A stretch of 30,496 bases of DNA from JANQGH01 sp039030175 (GCA_039030175.1 JBCCER010000035.1:1-30496), one strand, 5' to 3'. Shown: positions 1 to 8,471, counted from the stretch's first letter. Translations and numbers: made by a program. The notes: generated by a model from the letters alone, not told the origin.

Positions 1-1895
1 CTGTGGAGAAAGCGCCTCGGCTGGCGCGACAGAAGAGGGAAGCCGCCTGGGTTCGCTTCGTCTTCCCAAGGGTCCAGCCAGGCAGGATGGGGCGGCAGAT
101 CGACCAAGTTATAGCCTGCAATCCGCGACGATGTCAGTTCGATCCGCCCAGACGGCGTGGCCAGCGGCGCGCCATCGGGGTCGCGGCGAAACGCCTCGAG
201 CAAGATCTCGGGCCTGTCGGGTTTCGGAACCGACCAGACATTCCGGCGCTTGAGTTCATCGAAGCGTGGCGCCTCGATACCACGGGCTTGCGCTGCGCGG
301 CGCCGATCCCCCCAGAGATGGGCAAGCCAAGCCGCCTCATCACGGTTTTCTGCATAGCGCTCGGCCACGCCAAGACGGTCCGACAGGGCCCGGAAAATAT
401 CGAAATCGCTCCTGGCCTCGCCCACCGGTTCGATGAGCTTTGGCATGTAGAAGACGTGGCGATCGCGCGAGCTGCCGCCGATGTCGCAGCGTTCCAGCGA
501 CGTGGTCGCGGGCAACACGATGTCGGCGCGTTGCGCCGTGGCCGTCCATACCTGCTCATGCACGATAATGGTCTCCGGCCGCTGCCAGAGACGCTGCAAC
601 CGAAACAGGTCCTGGGCATGATGGAAGGGATTGCCGCCCGCCCAGTAGATCAGCCGGGCGTGGGGTAGACGAACCCGCGATCCGCGAAACGGGATCGTTT
701 CGCCCGGCCGCTCCAACATGTCCGCGATGCGCGCAACCGGAATCGTCGTCCCCGCATCGTTGCTGCAATTGGGCAGCGACGGCACAAGGCCTTTGATCGC
801 GCCTTCACCCACCGCGTTCAGCGAGCCGTATCCGAAGGTGAAGCCGCCTCCCGGCTGGCCGATCTGGCCCAGAACGGCTGCTAGACCGATCAAGGCCCAG
901 TAGGTCATCTCCCCGTACCGTGCGCGTTGCAGAGACCAAGAGGCGGTCAGCATTACCCGGCCTTGTTCCAGCCGATCGGCAAGCTGCCACAATGCCTCTT
1001 CATCGACGTCGGCGATCTCAGCCGCCCAAGCCAGGGACTTTGGAACCCCATCTTTGTCTCCGGCAAGATAGGCCAGGAAGCGATCAGCCCCCGACGTGAA
1101 GCGCTCCAGAAAACCCCGGTCGGCGCGGCCTCTTGCAACCATCTCGGCGGCAAGCGCCAGCATGATCGCCGTGTCGGTGCCGGGCCGGGGCGCGATCCAG
1201 GTCGCCTCCAGACCGTCCGGGATATCGTCGGCAAATGGGCTGAGCACGACAAAGTGGGTGCCCTTGGCAGCGGCCCGTCTGACGTGATCGGGCATGTGGT
1301 GACTGCCGGCACCGCCTGACGTGACCTTCCAATTCTTCGGGTTGAGCCCGCCGAACGCCACTAGTAGGTCCGTGTTGCCGGCGATGCTGTCCCAGGCTGT
1401 GGCCGCGCCGCTGACGGCATCGTTGCTTCCGAGAACCTCCTGCAGGATGATCTGCGCCGCACCCCAGCTGTAGTTTCCGGTCTGATCGATGAACCCGCCG
1501 AGCGCCCCGAAAAACCGGCGCACCTGCGACCGGGCATGGTGAAACCGGCCGGCGCTTGACCAACCATAGGAGCCCGCGAACAGCGCGTCGTGACCGTACT
1601 GATCGTGCACCCGGGCGATCTCGGCTGCAACGAGGTTGAGCGCCGTGTCCCAATCGACAGGCATCATCTTGTCCGAGCCACGCCCACTACCGCCTGCACG
1701 GTGGCCCAGCCTGAGCCAGCTTTCACGGATATGGGGCCGAAGGATGCGCTTGTCGGAATAGACCAACTCCGGCAGCGCGCCGATCATCTCGGGGTCGGCG
1801 CCGCTGCCGGGCCAGGGCCGCGTGGCATTCAGGCGCCCGGCCCTGACATCCGCCTCAAAGGCGCCCCAATGGCAGAGGCTGACCGGCAGGCTCAC
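1..1895 (-). CDS. BisC/TorA-family molybdopterin S-/N-oxide reductase, C-terminus cut by window edge
   Basis: A continuous open frame runs from a GTG at 1895 off the left edge (631 codons visible). It is a molybdopterin bis(MGD) oxidoreductase of the DMSO/TMAO/biotin-sulfoxide reductase group, which reduces S- or N-oxides. The N-terminus starts close to the family's conserved HWGAF stretch. It has no Tat signal and no CxxC iron-sulfur motif, so a cytoplasmic BisC-like enzyme is more likely than periplasmic TorA/DorA. The motif GSYGW occurs at about residues 108-112; its serine (about 109) aligns with the molybdenum-ligating serine of DMSO reductase. Later landmarks are WAGGNPFHHAQD, ADIVLPATTSLER and, near the edge, GRIEL and SRQPRRFLHS, all typical of this family. 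The GTG follows the tautomerase stop by 7 bases, with a purine-rich GAGGCGAGGG upstream, so the two genes are probably translated together. No frameshift was seen in the stretches translated by hand. The oxide substrate is unknown. Confidence 0.88.
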   Translation of the reverse strand, partial: MSLPVSLCHWGAFEADVRAGRLNATRPWPGSGADPEMIGALPELVYSDKRILRPHIRESWLRLGHRAGGSGRGSDKMMPVDWDTALNLVAAEIARVHDQYGHDALFAGSYGWSSAGRFHHARSQVRRFFGALGGFIDQTGNYSWGAAQIILQEVLGSNDAVSGAATAWDSIAGNTDLLVAFGGLNPKNWKVTSGGAGSHHMPDHVRRAAAKGTHFVVLSPFADDIPDGLEATWIAPRPGTDTAIMLALAAEMVARGRADRGFLERFTSGADRFLAYLAGDKDGVPKSLAWAAEIADVDEEALWQLADRLEQGRVMLTASWSLQRARYGEMTYWALIGLAAVLGQIGQPGGGFTFGYGSLNAVGEGAIKGLVPSLPNCSNDAGTTIPVARIADMLERPGETIPFRGSRVRLPHARLIYWAGGNPFHHAQDLFRLQRLWQRPETIIVHEQVWTATAQRADIVLPATTSLERCDIGGSSRDRHVFYMPKLIEPVGEARSDFDIFRALSDRLGVAERYAENRDEAAWLAHLWGDRRRAAQARGIEAPRFDELKRRNVWSVPKPDRPEILLEAFRRDPDGAPLATPSGRIELTSSRIAGYNLVDLPPHPAWLDPWEDEANPGGFPLLSRQPRRFLH

Positions 1896-1902
1896 GCCTC
1901 GG

Positions 1903-2109
1903 CTATCCCTCGCCTCGTTTGCGCCGCCGTTCGGTAATGGTTTCGCCCCCAACCAACCACTGATCCGGCGGCACGTCGTCGAACAGCACGTAGACATGGC
2001 TGGCATCGCCGCCGCAATGGCGCACGAGACTGTCGGTGATCTCGCGGCCCAGCGCCGCCTTCTGTTCCGGGCTGCGGCCTTCGGCCATGGTGACTCGCAC
2101 GATTGGCAT
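1903..2109 (-). CDS. 4-oxalocrotonate tautomerase-family protein
   Basis: This 68-residue protein has the size and start of the 4-oxalocrotonate tautomerase (4-OT) family. The second residue is proline (MPIVRV), which becomes the N-terminal catalytic base after Met removal. Counting from that proline, Arg11 is kept, the position of Arg39 is Tyr, and the position of Phe50 is Trp, just before a conserved GGE. The loss of Arg39 suggests a substrate different from 2-hydroxymuconate. Members usually form hexamers and catalyse keto-enol shifts. The start is supported by AAGGAAG a few bases upstream. It lies 48 bases after the DapA-family gene and 7 bases before the molybdoenzyme, inside the same minus-strand operon. 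The reaction is not determined. Confidence 0.85.
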   Translation of the reverse strand: MPIVRVTMAEGRSPEQKAALGREITDSLVRHCGGDASHVYVLFDDVPPDQWLVGGETITERRRKRGEG

Positions 2110-2157
2110 GGTGCTTCCTTTCGCTATCGGATCGCAGGGTGCAAGCGGCCGTTTATG

Positions 2158-3093
2158 TCAGGCGGCAAGATCAGGGCGGACGCGCAAGCCGTACCTCTGC
2201 TCAAGCCCCAACTTGGCGACAATCTCGAGGCCACGTTTCAACGCCGGGCCATCCAGCGGCTTCAGCGGTTTGCGTAGCGGGCCGGACGGCAGGCCGACAG
2301 CCCGCATCAAGCTCTTGATCGCCACCGGGTTGATTGCCGAATAGGCGAAATGCAGCATGTCGAGATTGCCCAGATAGGCGGTCTTGAAGTTCTCGGCATC
2401 CTGCGGACCGGTCCAGGGCTTTGAGATCACGGCGAATTCGGCGGGAATGATGTTGCCGGTCATATTGGCGGTGCCGTGCCCGCCCAGCGACATGGTCGGT
2501 ACGACAAGACCCAGATTGGGCGAACAGCAACACATGATCGACAGATCGGGCTTGGCGGCGCACATCTGCGCGACCTGGCCCACGCGGGTCGTGCTTTCCT
2601 TCAAGACGACCATATTGGGGTGCTTGGCCAGCTTCAGCATGTCGTCCCAATGCAGGTCGGTCTTGACCCGCGGCGGGTTGTTGTAAAAGCCGATGGCCAA
2701 ATCGCTGGCGTCGCAGATCTCTTGCACGTAGTCGACGATGTCGGCATTCGGCGCGCAGATGTAGGACGGCGCGGCGATGATGGCCCCATCGGCCCCCTCG
2801 GCCTGGGCGTAGCGGACCATGTCGATCGTGGCCTGAGTGTTGTTGCCGGAACACCCGTAATACATCTGCATGCCCTCAGGCCGCATCTTGACCGTCTTGG
2901 CAATGATGATGCGCTTTTCTTCAGGGCTCAGCATCGAGACTTCGCCGGTTGACCCCATGATCAGGACGGCGCTGGTGCCGTGCTGGGCGTGGAAGGTCAA
3001 CAGGTCGCGAAAGCCCTCATAGTCGATGCTTCCGTCCTGGTTCATTGGCGTAACGAGGGCGACGAAACTTCCCGTGGGTTTGGTGTGGGGCAT
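2158..3093 (-). CDS. DapA (dihydrodipicolinate synthase/N-acetylneuraminate lyase) family protein
   Basis: This 311-residue class I aldolase-type TIM barrel has GSTGE at residues 47-51 (the GTTGE substrate-carboxylate motif), YNNP at 137-140 with the catalytic Tyr137, Arg142 two residues after that motif (the position of Arg138 in E. coli DapA), and the Schiff-base Lys165 in LKEST. Family members condense or cleave pyruvate-type substrates, for example dihydrodipicolinate synthase, KDG or KDGal aldolase, and hydroxyproline-pathway lyases. The location directly after a TRAP transporter (22-base gap) and before a tautomerase argues for a catabolic enzyme rather than the lysine-biosynthetic one. 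The retained Arg142 is nonetheless DapA-like. The start ATG is preceded by AAGGAAAC. Substrate not assigned. Confidence 0.88.
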   Translation of the reverse strand: MPHTKPTGSFVALVTPMNQDGSIDYEGFRDLLTFHAQHGTSAVLIMGSTGEVSMLSPEEKRIIIAKTVKMRPEGMQMYYGCSGNNTQATIDMVRYAQAEGADGAIIAAPSYICAPNADIVDYVQEICDASDLAIGFYNNPPRVKTDLHWDDMLKLAKHPNMVVLKESTTRVGQVAQMCAAKPDLSIMCCCSPNLGLVVPTMSLGGHGTANMTGNIIPAEFAVISKPWTGPQDAENFKTAYLGNLDMLHFAYSAINPVAIKSLMRAVGLPSGPLRKPLKPLDGPALKRGLEIVAKLGLEQRYGLRVRPDLAA

Positions 3094-3115
3094 ACCACCG
3101 TTTCCTTTCAGGTGA

Positions 3116-4408
3116 TCAATTGAAGAGATTGGGAAAGGCCATTTTTGGCCAAGCCAGAATCAGGTCTGGCACGAAAAGTGACAGGATCGCGATGGCGACC
3201 GTCAGTCCGACGATCGGCAGCACCGCCAGCATCGCCCGCCCTAGACTGACCTGCGCGATCTGCGCCGCGATCAGCAGGCAAATGCCGTAGGGCGGCGTGA
3301 TCAGCCCGACCGACAGCACGATGGTCGTCAAAACGCCTAGATGCACGGGATTTACCTGGGCTTCGGTCCCGATGCCCTGAATGATCGGCAAGAAGATCAG
3401 AACCGCAGAGATTGGATTCAGCACGGTGCCGACGAGCAGCAGAAATCCGATGAGTAACAGCATCATGCCCGTCGGGTGCGTCGTGACCGAGCGGATGAAG
3501 TCCACCACGATCTCCGCCGCGCCGAGATAGGCGATCAGCCAGCCAAAGATCCCCGCACCGGCCACGGTGAAAAGCGGCACCGAGAAATCGATGCAGGCTG
3601 CCGCCAAAAGCGCTGGCAGAGTGCGCAGCGGCACGTCGCGATAGAGGATGAATGTCAGGATCAGTGCCCATAGCACGGCCGAAATGGCGGCCTCCGTGGG
3701 GGTGAAGACACCGGTGATAACCCCGCCGAGTACGAAGACTGGGATCAGCATAGCGGCCATTCCGCGTGTCGTCGCCCGGCCCAAGGCCCTAAGGCCGGGA
3801 AACGGAATGGCGGGATAGTCGTTTCGCAGGGCCATGAGATAAGTGTACGCCATCATGGCCAGCGCGATCGTCACGCCAGGAACCACGCCGCCGAGAAACA
3901 GCGCCCCGATGGAGACATTTCCGAAGGCGCCATAGACGATTAGAATGATCGAGGGCGGGATTATGACCCCGAGAGTAGAGGACGCCGCCGTCAGTGCTGC
4001 CGCGAAGGCCGGCGAATAACCTGCCTTTTTCATCGCTGGGATCAGGATCGAGCCGACCGAGGCGGTGTCGGCTGCCGCTGATCCCGACAGGGATGCGAAC
4101 ACCATCGAGACGAAGACGTTCACGTGCCCAAGCCCGCCTCTGATATGCCCGACGGTCGCGTTTGACAGAGCGAGCAGGCGGTTGGTGATTGACCCCGCAT
4201 TCAGGATACGGCCGAGAAACATGAAGAACGGCACTGCCAGCAGGGTGAAACTGTCGATGTTGCGGTACATCTGGTTGATGACGGATGTCAGCGGCAGGTC
4301 TTCGACCAAGAGCACGATGACCGACGACAGGATCAGCGAAAACCCGACATTGACCCGAAAGGCGACCAGCACGAAAAAACCGCCGATCAGAAGCAGCAAT
4401 GGGTTCAC
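3116..4408 (-). CDS. dctM: TRAP transporter large permease, DctM family
   Basis: The 430-residue product is almost wholly hydrophobic, with about 12 membrane segments and DctM-type sequence such as SGSAAADTASVGSILIPAM, PPSIILIVYG and LITPPYG. It is the ion-coupled translocation subunit of a tripartite ATP-independent periplasmic transporter. The start is taken as GTG at 4408, giving the protein start VNPLLLLIGG. This GTG overlaps the dctQ stop (GTGA), the normal coupling in TRAP operons, and yields the usual family length. The frame is open upstream to 4714, but that part lies over dctQ in another frame and has no membrane-protein character. The substrate is probably an organic acid, set by the DctP protein upstream. 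Confidence 0.93.
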   Translation of the reverse strand: MNPLLLLIGGFFVLVAFRVNVGFSLILSSVIVLLVEDLPLTSVINQMYRNIDSFTLLAVPFFMFLGRILNAGSITNRLLALSNATVGHIRGGLGHVNVFVSMVFASLSGSAAADTASVGSILIPAMKKAGYSPAFAAALTAASSTLGVIIPPSIILIVYGAFGNVSIGALFLGGVVPGVTIALAMMAYTYLMALRNDYPAIPFPGLRALGRATTRGMAAMLIPVFVLGGVITGVFTPTEAAISAVLWALILTFILYRDVPLRTLPALLAAACIDFSVPLFTVAGAGIFGWLIAYLGAAEIVVDFIRSVTTHPTGMMLLLIGFLLLVGTVLNPISAVLIFLPIIQGIGTEAQVNPVHLGVLTTIVLSVGLITPPYGICLLIAAQIAQVSLGRAMLAVLPIVGLTVAIAILSLFVPDLILAWPKMAFPNLFN

Positions 4409-4872
4409 TGCGTGGCGCTCCGGGACAACCGCGCGATCACGCGTTCGGCCAGAAACAGCGCCATTAGCCCGCCCGAGATCGGGATGGAGATGAAGAACCA
4501 AAGCTCTGAGATGCCCAGCGACGGGTTGGTGCGCAACATCGCACGCTGGGTCATATCGATGCCGTAGTAGAACAGAACCCCGATCACGATAACGCCGCCA
4601 ACAAAGGCGACAGAACGTGGGATTTGTGCCAGCGGGCCGCTGGTGGGCCAGATGTTGACCTCGTAGTGCCCGCTTCGGCGGAAGGCGATGGCGGCGCCCA
4701 AGAAGATGCACCACGCAAACAGCAGCTGCGCCAGATCCGGTGTCCAGATCATCGGAACCTGCAGAACATTGCGCGCTAGAACCTGCAGACCGACCACGCA
4801 GACAAGCGCGGCGAAGGCCAGCGTCAACAAAGCCACGACAATCCGTTCGATGATGTCGTTGATTGCCCGCAT
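4405..4872 (-). CDS. dctQ: TRAP transporter small permease, DctQ family
   Basis: This 155-residue protein is predicted to have four membrane helices, with the DctQ-like pattern FxxWCIFLGAAIAFRRSGHYEVN. DctQ subunits form the membrane domain together with DctM and help dock the periplasmic binding protein. The start is placed at ATG 4872 (MRAINDIIERIV), because the longer in-frame start at 4923 would place an Arg-rich stretch and a stable mRNA hairpin inside the gene. The ribosome site at 4872 is weak. The stop overlaps the dctM GTG. The gene lies 59 bases after dctP, with a hairpin between them. Confidence 0.9.
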   Translation of the reverse strand: MRAINDIIERIVVALLTLAFAALVCVVGLQVLARNVLQVPMIWTPDLAQLLFAWCIFLGAAIAFRRSGHYEVNIWPTSGPLAQIPRSVAFVGGVIVIGVLFYYGIDMTQRAMLRTNPSLGISELWFFISIPISGGLMALFLAERVIARLSRSATQ

Positions 4873-4887
4873 GAGAACACGCCGCCG

Positions 4888-4923
4888 GTGCCTTGGGGGC
4901 CGCATTCGGACCCCCAAAGGCAC
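4888..4923 (-). terminator. Intercistronic stem-loop between dctP and dctQ
   Basis: On the minus strand, GTGCCTTTGGGGG pairs with CCCCCAAGGCAC around a 10-11 base loop, giving a stem of 12 pairs with one bulged T. It starts 9 bases after the dctP stop and has no T-run, so it is more likely an mRNA-stabilising or partial-termination element that favours dctP over dctQM than a full terminator. This is inferred from the structure. Confidence 0.6.
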
Positions 4924-4931
4924 TGCTGGGC

Positions 4932-5927
4932 TTAGTTGTCGGAGAAGAGCGCTTCCTGCGCCGGCTCCAGCTCCATATCGGTCACGAGCGTGGCTTGCAG
5001 ATCGCTCAGCCTGTCCTGAAATTCGGAGATATCAGGATAGGTGACGGTCACGCCGTTTTCGCTTTGCAGCGTTTCGACCAGTTCCGTTTCATACATTCTG
5101 GCCTGGTCGATCCCATAGGCAGAGGCCTCCGCCGCGACCTCCAGGAAGATCGCCTTCTGCTCGTCTGTCAGCCGGTTCCATGCCCGGTCGCTCATCGAGA
5201 TATGATTGACCTGAATGGTATGGCCGGTCATCGCAAGATACGGCGCGACCTCGTAGAGTCTTGAGCCGGAATAGCCCGCAATCGAGCTCTCAAGCCCGTC
5301 GGCCACGCCGGTCTGGATCGCGCCGTACAGCTCGCCCCAGGCCACGCTGACGGGCAGGGTGCCAAGCTCAGCCCAGGTTTCGGAAATCATGGGCGAGGGC
5401 GGTGTGCGCATCTGGATGCCCTGGATATCGTCCAGCGATTCCACCGGGCCTATCCGGTTCGACATGTTCCGTGTGCCCGATCCACCAAGCGCCAGAAGTT
5501 GCATGTCCAGCCCGCGATCGGCATAGACGTCGCGGAAATAGGCCTCCGCCGGCGTTCCGGGGCCGACACGCCCCATCAGATCGTCAAAACCCGCGAACAG
5601 ATAGGGGATCGAAAAGATCTGATACTCCGGCACTTGCCTTGTGGCGTTGTTCGTTGAACTGATCATGAGATCAATGGTGCCCAAACCCATCTCGCCGATG
5701 ACGGAGGGATCGTCGCCCAACTGGGCGGCATTGAACAATTGGATCTCGATCTCGCCATCCGTCCGCTCGGCGATCTGCTCTCCCATAAACGCGGCCATGT
5801 CGTTGTAGGGATGCGGGTCTTGCACCAGCGTGTGAAGACGCAAGGTGGTCTCCTGGGCGAAGGCCGACACGCTAAGGCCGAAACTGGCGATGCAGGCAGC
5901 AGCAATCATCTTTGTGTGGTGGGTCAT
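4932..5927 (-). CDS. dctP: TRAP transporter substrate-binding protein, DctP family
   Basis: This 331-residue secreted protein has a signal peptide ending SAFA|QET at about residue 24. The periplasmic domain follows the DctP/TAXI-like pattern: an N-terminal strand TLRLHTLVQDPHP, a segment RxxxxxRxMSNRxGPV, and IQMRTPPSPM carrying the arginine that in this family usually binds the ligand's carboxylate. GVADGLE is also a family hallmark. The protein delivers its ligand, most likely a carboxylate, to DctQM. The start is supported by GAGAGGA about 6 bases upstream. It is the first transporter gene after lysR (89-base gap), and the LysR product is its likely regulator. Confidence 0.93.
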   Translation of the reverse strand: MTHHTKMIAAACIASFGLSVSAFAQETTLRLHTLVQDPHPYNDMAAFMGEQIAERTDGEIEIQLFNAAQLGDDPSVIGEMGLGTIDLMISSTNNATRQVPEYQIFSIPYLFAGFDDLMGRVGPGTPAEAYFRDVYADRGLDMQLLALGGSGTRNMSNRIGPVESLDDIQGIQMRTPPSPMISETWAELGTLPVSVAWGELYGAIQTGVADGLESSIAGYSGSRLYEVAPYLAMTGHTIQVNHISMSDRAWNRLTDEQKAIFLEVAAEASAYGIDQARMYETELVETLQSENGVTVTYPDISEFQDRLSDLQATLVTDMELEPAQEALFSDN

Positions 5928-6016
5928 GGTGATCCTCTCTGTCCGTTTTTGGGCGCTATTGCAAAAAGCAGTCGCACCGTTCCGCGAGTGTTCTCAAGTC
6001 ACAATTTGGCATTGAT

Positions 6017-6931
6017 TCATGACACGGTGTTATGGATGACGGGAATCTGCTCTTCCAGAACCCGCCGCGCGATGTCGGCCGACTGCGATGCCAGGGCCGA
6101 GGGGCGCAGGCCCGACGGTCGAATCATCTTGACCCGAAACCCGATCTTCTCTGCCAGCGGGCGGATCGCGACCTTGGGCGAGGCCAGCGTGCTGGCGGTG
6201 AACGCGTCGATGATCGTGATCCCCAAGCCGTGCTCGGCCAGACGGAAGGCGACGTAGGATGGTTGCGCCGTAACCCTAATCTTTGGGCGGACATCGGCGG
6301 CCAGGAACATTTGTTCCACCTGCCGCGCGGTGCGGGTATCGAACGACAACAGCACAGCCTCGTTGTCAGTAAAATCGTGGGCTTCGATCTGGGACTTCAA
6401 GCTTAGCGGGTGGTCGGCCCGCATGACGCAAACACAGTCGACCGTCCATGACCCCAGCGCTTCCAAATCCGGACGCGCCTCGTCGAGATGCGCCAGCCCG
6501 AGATCGAACCGCCCGGCGGCGACCAGATCGGCGATCCGAGGGGCGGTATGAACGTCAAGCGTCACCTGCGCCTTGGGAAAGGTGGTTACGATCCCCTCGA
6601 TGATCAACTGAGCCAGCGACAGGGCGACGGCCGGCATCACTGATAGGCGCAGCGTCCCCTGGCGGCCCTCGCGGATCGCATTCGCGCTGGCGTCCAACCG
6701 GTCGAGCCCGTTGAAGAACCCGTCGACGTCGCGCAGGAAAAACTGGGCCTCGGGCGTGGGCACCAACCCTCGTCCCTCCCGGTCGAACAGCAGAAAGCCG
6801 ATCTTCTGTTCCAGGCTCGATATCAGCCGGCTGACCGCCGGTTGCGAGATGTTAAGGGCCTCTGCCGCACGCTGCGAGCCGCCATACACCATGACCGCCC
6901 GAAACGCCTCGATCTGCCGGGCGGTAATCAT
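6017..6931 (-). CDS. LysR-family transcriptional regulator
   Basis: This 304-residue LysR-type regulator (314 if the ATG at 6961 is used) has an N-terminal winged helix-turn-helix at about residues 1-60 (ARQIEAFRAVM, GSQRAAEALNISQPAVSRLISSLE, then GLVPTPEA). A co-inducer-binding domain of the periplasmic-binding-protein type fills the rest. ATG 6931 is preferred because MITARQIEAF matches where the family usually begins, but no strong ribosome site marks any of the three ATGs (6961, 6940, 6931). It lies directly upstream of dctP on the same strand and probably controls the TRAP-lyase-reductase operon in response to the imported compound. LysR genes are more often divergent from their target, so the co-directional layout is slightly unusual. 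Confidence 0.88.
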   Translation of the reverse strand: MITARQIEAFRAVMVYGGSQRAAEALNISQPAVSRLISSLEQKIGFLLFDREGRGLVPTPEAQFFLRDVDGFFNGLDRLDASANAIREGRQGTLRLSVMPAVALSLAQLIIEGIVTTFPKAQVTLDVHTAPRIADLVAAGRFDLGLAHLDEARPDLEALGSWTVDCVCVMRADHPLSLKSQIEAHDFTDNEAVLLSFDTRTARQVEQMFLAADVRPKIRVTAQPSYVAFRLAEHGLGITIIDAFTASTLASPKVAIRPLAEKIGFRVKMIRPSGLRPSALASQSADIARRVLEEQIPVIHNTVS

Positions 6932-6944
6932 GGATCGCATCCAT
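6930..6944. repeat. Short palindrome at the lysR start
   Basis: ATGGATcgcATCCAT is a perfect inverted repeat with 6-base arms and a 3-base centre, covering two of the possible lysR start codons. It could be a small hairpin in the mRNA leader or a chance product of two ATGGAT codon contexts. Nothing else supports a function. Confidence 0.3.
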
Positions 6945-7029
6945 GTGTGACAAGGGGCCATCGCCCGCGGGTGTCGGCGTGGTCTGCACTAAGGGCTGTC
7001 ATCAGATCAGTATTCGGGGTCCCGCCGAT

Positions 7030-7056
7030 GCTGGCAAGCGTCGGAAGATTGCCAGC
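7030..7056. promoter_or_regulatory. Inverted repeat upstream of lysR, possible operator
   Basis: GCTGGCA (7030-7036) and TGCCAGC (7050-7056) form a perfect 7-base inverted repeat with a 13-base spacer, about 100 bases before the lysR start, in a non-coding stretch. It is next to a TATACTAG-like AT-rich patch that could hold a -10 box. LysR-type regulators often bind such dyads upstream of their own gene. Function is inferred only. Confidence 0.35.
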
Positions 7057-7165
7057 CTATACTAGCCGCGTTGCGGTAACGGTCGACAGCGCGATGGAAG
7101 TGATCGAGACGCAGACCTGGCCCGCTAGGAGACGGTTCGCACCAAAGATTACTGAAAGCCGGACA

Positions 7166-7210
7166 AAAAGAGAGGGTGGCCGCGAACAACCTCCCTCCTT
7201 TTTGTCGCGC
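7166..7210 (-). terminator. Rho-independent terminator of the SLOG-ABC operon
   Basis: On the minus strand, GAGGGAGG and CCACCCTC form a GC-rich stem with one A-A mismatch around a roughly 12-base loop, followed at once by TCTTTTTG. The opposite strand has CCTCCCTCCTTTTTG, so it may also work for transcripts from the other side. It begins about 14 bases after the stop of the solute-binding protein at 7224 and ends that operon. The rest of 6962-7223 holds no gene. Confidence 0.8.
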
Positions 7211-7223
7211 TTCGCGGCAGCGA

Positions 7224-8471
7224 CTAGCGCATATCGAGTTGATCGCGCAGATCGTCGGCCAGGGTTGACATCGTGCCGTCCACGTCCGCGCCTTCGGTCA
7301 CTTCCACCAAGGCCGCTGCGATCAGGTCAGTGACCGCGACGCCTTCGGCGCCCGGATAGGCGTACCAGGGCCCCGCATATTGGGCGACTTGGGCGTGGGC
7401 AACGCGGGCATTCTCATTCGCCGCGTAGTAGGCGCCCAGATAGGCCTCATCATCCAGCACGATAGCGTTCGCCGGGGCGTAGCCGGTGTTCTCCACGATG
7501 ATCCGCTGGCCTTCCGGGCCCGTCACGAAGGCGATGTATTCCCAAGCCGCATCCTGCGTTTCTGCGTCATCGGTCAGCAGTACGATGCCGGAACCGCCCG
7601 TCGGGAAGTAGACGGTGGACGGGTCGTCGGCGACCACCGGCAAGGCGCGCACGGTTACCTCAAAGCCGTCACCGGCGCCCTCGACAAAGCGCGTCAGCAA
7701 CGACGAGCTTTCGAACATGATGCCGAGCGTGCCGGCCGGGAAAGCCTGGCGGGCATCGTCTTGCGACATGGAGGACATGCCCCCTTCGGACGCGAACCGC
7801 TGGTACAGGGCGGCAGCCGCGAGCCCCGCTTCATCATCGAAAGTGATGTCGCTTTCATCCTCGGTCATCGGGCGGCCACCATGGGAACCGAGCAGGGATT
7901 GGTAGCGCCAATCGTGGCGATGAATCCACACACCTTCGATGGTATCGCCAAGCGCATCGATTGCTGCGGCCAGTTCGATGATCCCGTCAAAGGTTGTCGG
8001 AAAATCATCCATGGAGCCGCCTGCCTGCTCGACGAGATCTGGGTTCACATACATGACCAGTGTCGAGGCCGAAGTGCCTAGGGAGTGCTGCGTGTCCTCG
8101 AATTGGCCGAGGGAGAGCAGGGCAGGGGTGTAGCCGGCCGCGTCCGGATCTTCCGGCATGAAGGCATCTAGCGGCTGGGTCAGGCCTCGGTCTTCCAGGA
8201 TCCGCCAACGGTTGAGACCGACATAGGCTACGTCCGGGGCGGTGCCAGCGACGGATTCGCGCAGCAGGCGCTGGACGCCTTCGGCATAACCTTCGGCGGG
8301 GCCGTCGATGGTGATGGTGATGTCGGGATGCGCTTCCATGAAGGCTTCTGCGAGCGCTTCCTGGGTCTCGGCCCAGATGGTCGGAATGGCATAGTGAATT
8401 CGGATTTCGGTTTCGGCAGCAGCGGAACCGGCGGCAAGGATGATGCCGGCAGTCAAAAGAAGTCGTTTCAT
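7224..8471 (-). CDS. ABC transporter solute-binding protein, family 1 (sugar type)
   Basis: This 415-residue secreted protein has a signal peptide ending about residue 19 (GSAAA|ETE), after which the mature part starts with the strand EIRIHYAI. The fold cues are those of family 1 extracellular solute-binding proteins: AFMEAHPDITI, PDVAYVGLNR and, near the middle, FPAGTLGIMFESSS. Such proteins bring sugars, polyols or glycerol-phosphate-type solutes to MalFG-like permeases. The start has GAGGAACAG just upstream. It is the last gene of its operon, after ATPase and permeases, an inverted order for this class, where the binding protein is usually first. The ligand is not predictable. Confidence 0.9.
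   Translation of the reverse strand: MKRLLLTAGIILAAGSAAAETEIRIHYAIPTIWAETQEALAEAFMEAHPDITITIDGPAEGYAEGVQRLLRESVAGTAPDVAYVGLNRWRILEDRGLTQPLDAFMPEDPDAAGYTPALLSLGQFEDTQHSLGTSASTLVMYVNPDLVEQAGGSMDDFPTTFDGIIELAAAIDALGDTIEGVWIHRHDWRYQSLLGSHGGRPMTEDESDITFDDEAGLAAAALYQRFASEGGMSSMSQDDARQAFPAGTLGIMFESSSLLTRFVEGAGDGFEVTVRALPVVADDPSTVYFPTGGSGIVLLTDDAETQDAAWEYIAFVTGPEGQRIIVENTGYAPANAIVLDDEAYLGAYYAANENARVAHAQVAQYAGPWYAYPGAEGVAVTDLIAAALVEVTEGADVDGTMSTLADDLRDQLDMR

Noticed and set aside
927..1319. Plus-strand open frame opposite the molybdoenzyme
   Set aside because: The opposite strand codes for a continuous conserved oxidoreductase. This frame is a GC-rich shadow.
4409..4714. In-frame N-terminal extension of the dctM reading frame
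   Set aside because: It lies over dctQ in another frame and is Arg/His-rich, unlike a membrane protein. The GTG at 4408 overlapping the dctQ stop gives the standard length.
6842..7333. Plus-strand open frame of about 163 codons
   Set aside because: It runs antisense over the lysR 5' end, the terminator and the binding-protein 3' end. It has no recognisable domain and an Arg-rich shadow composition.
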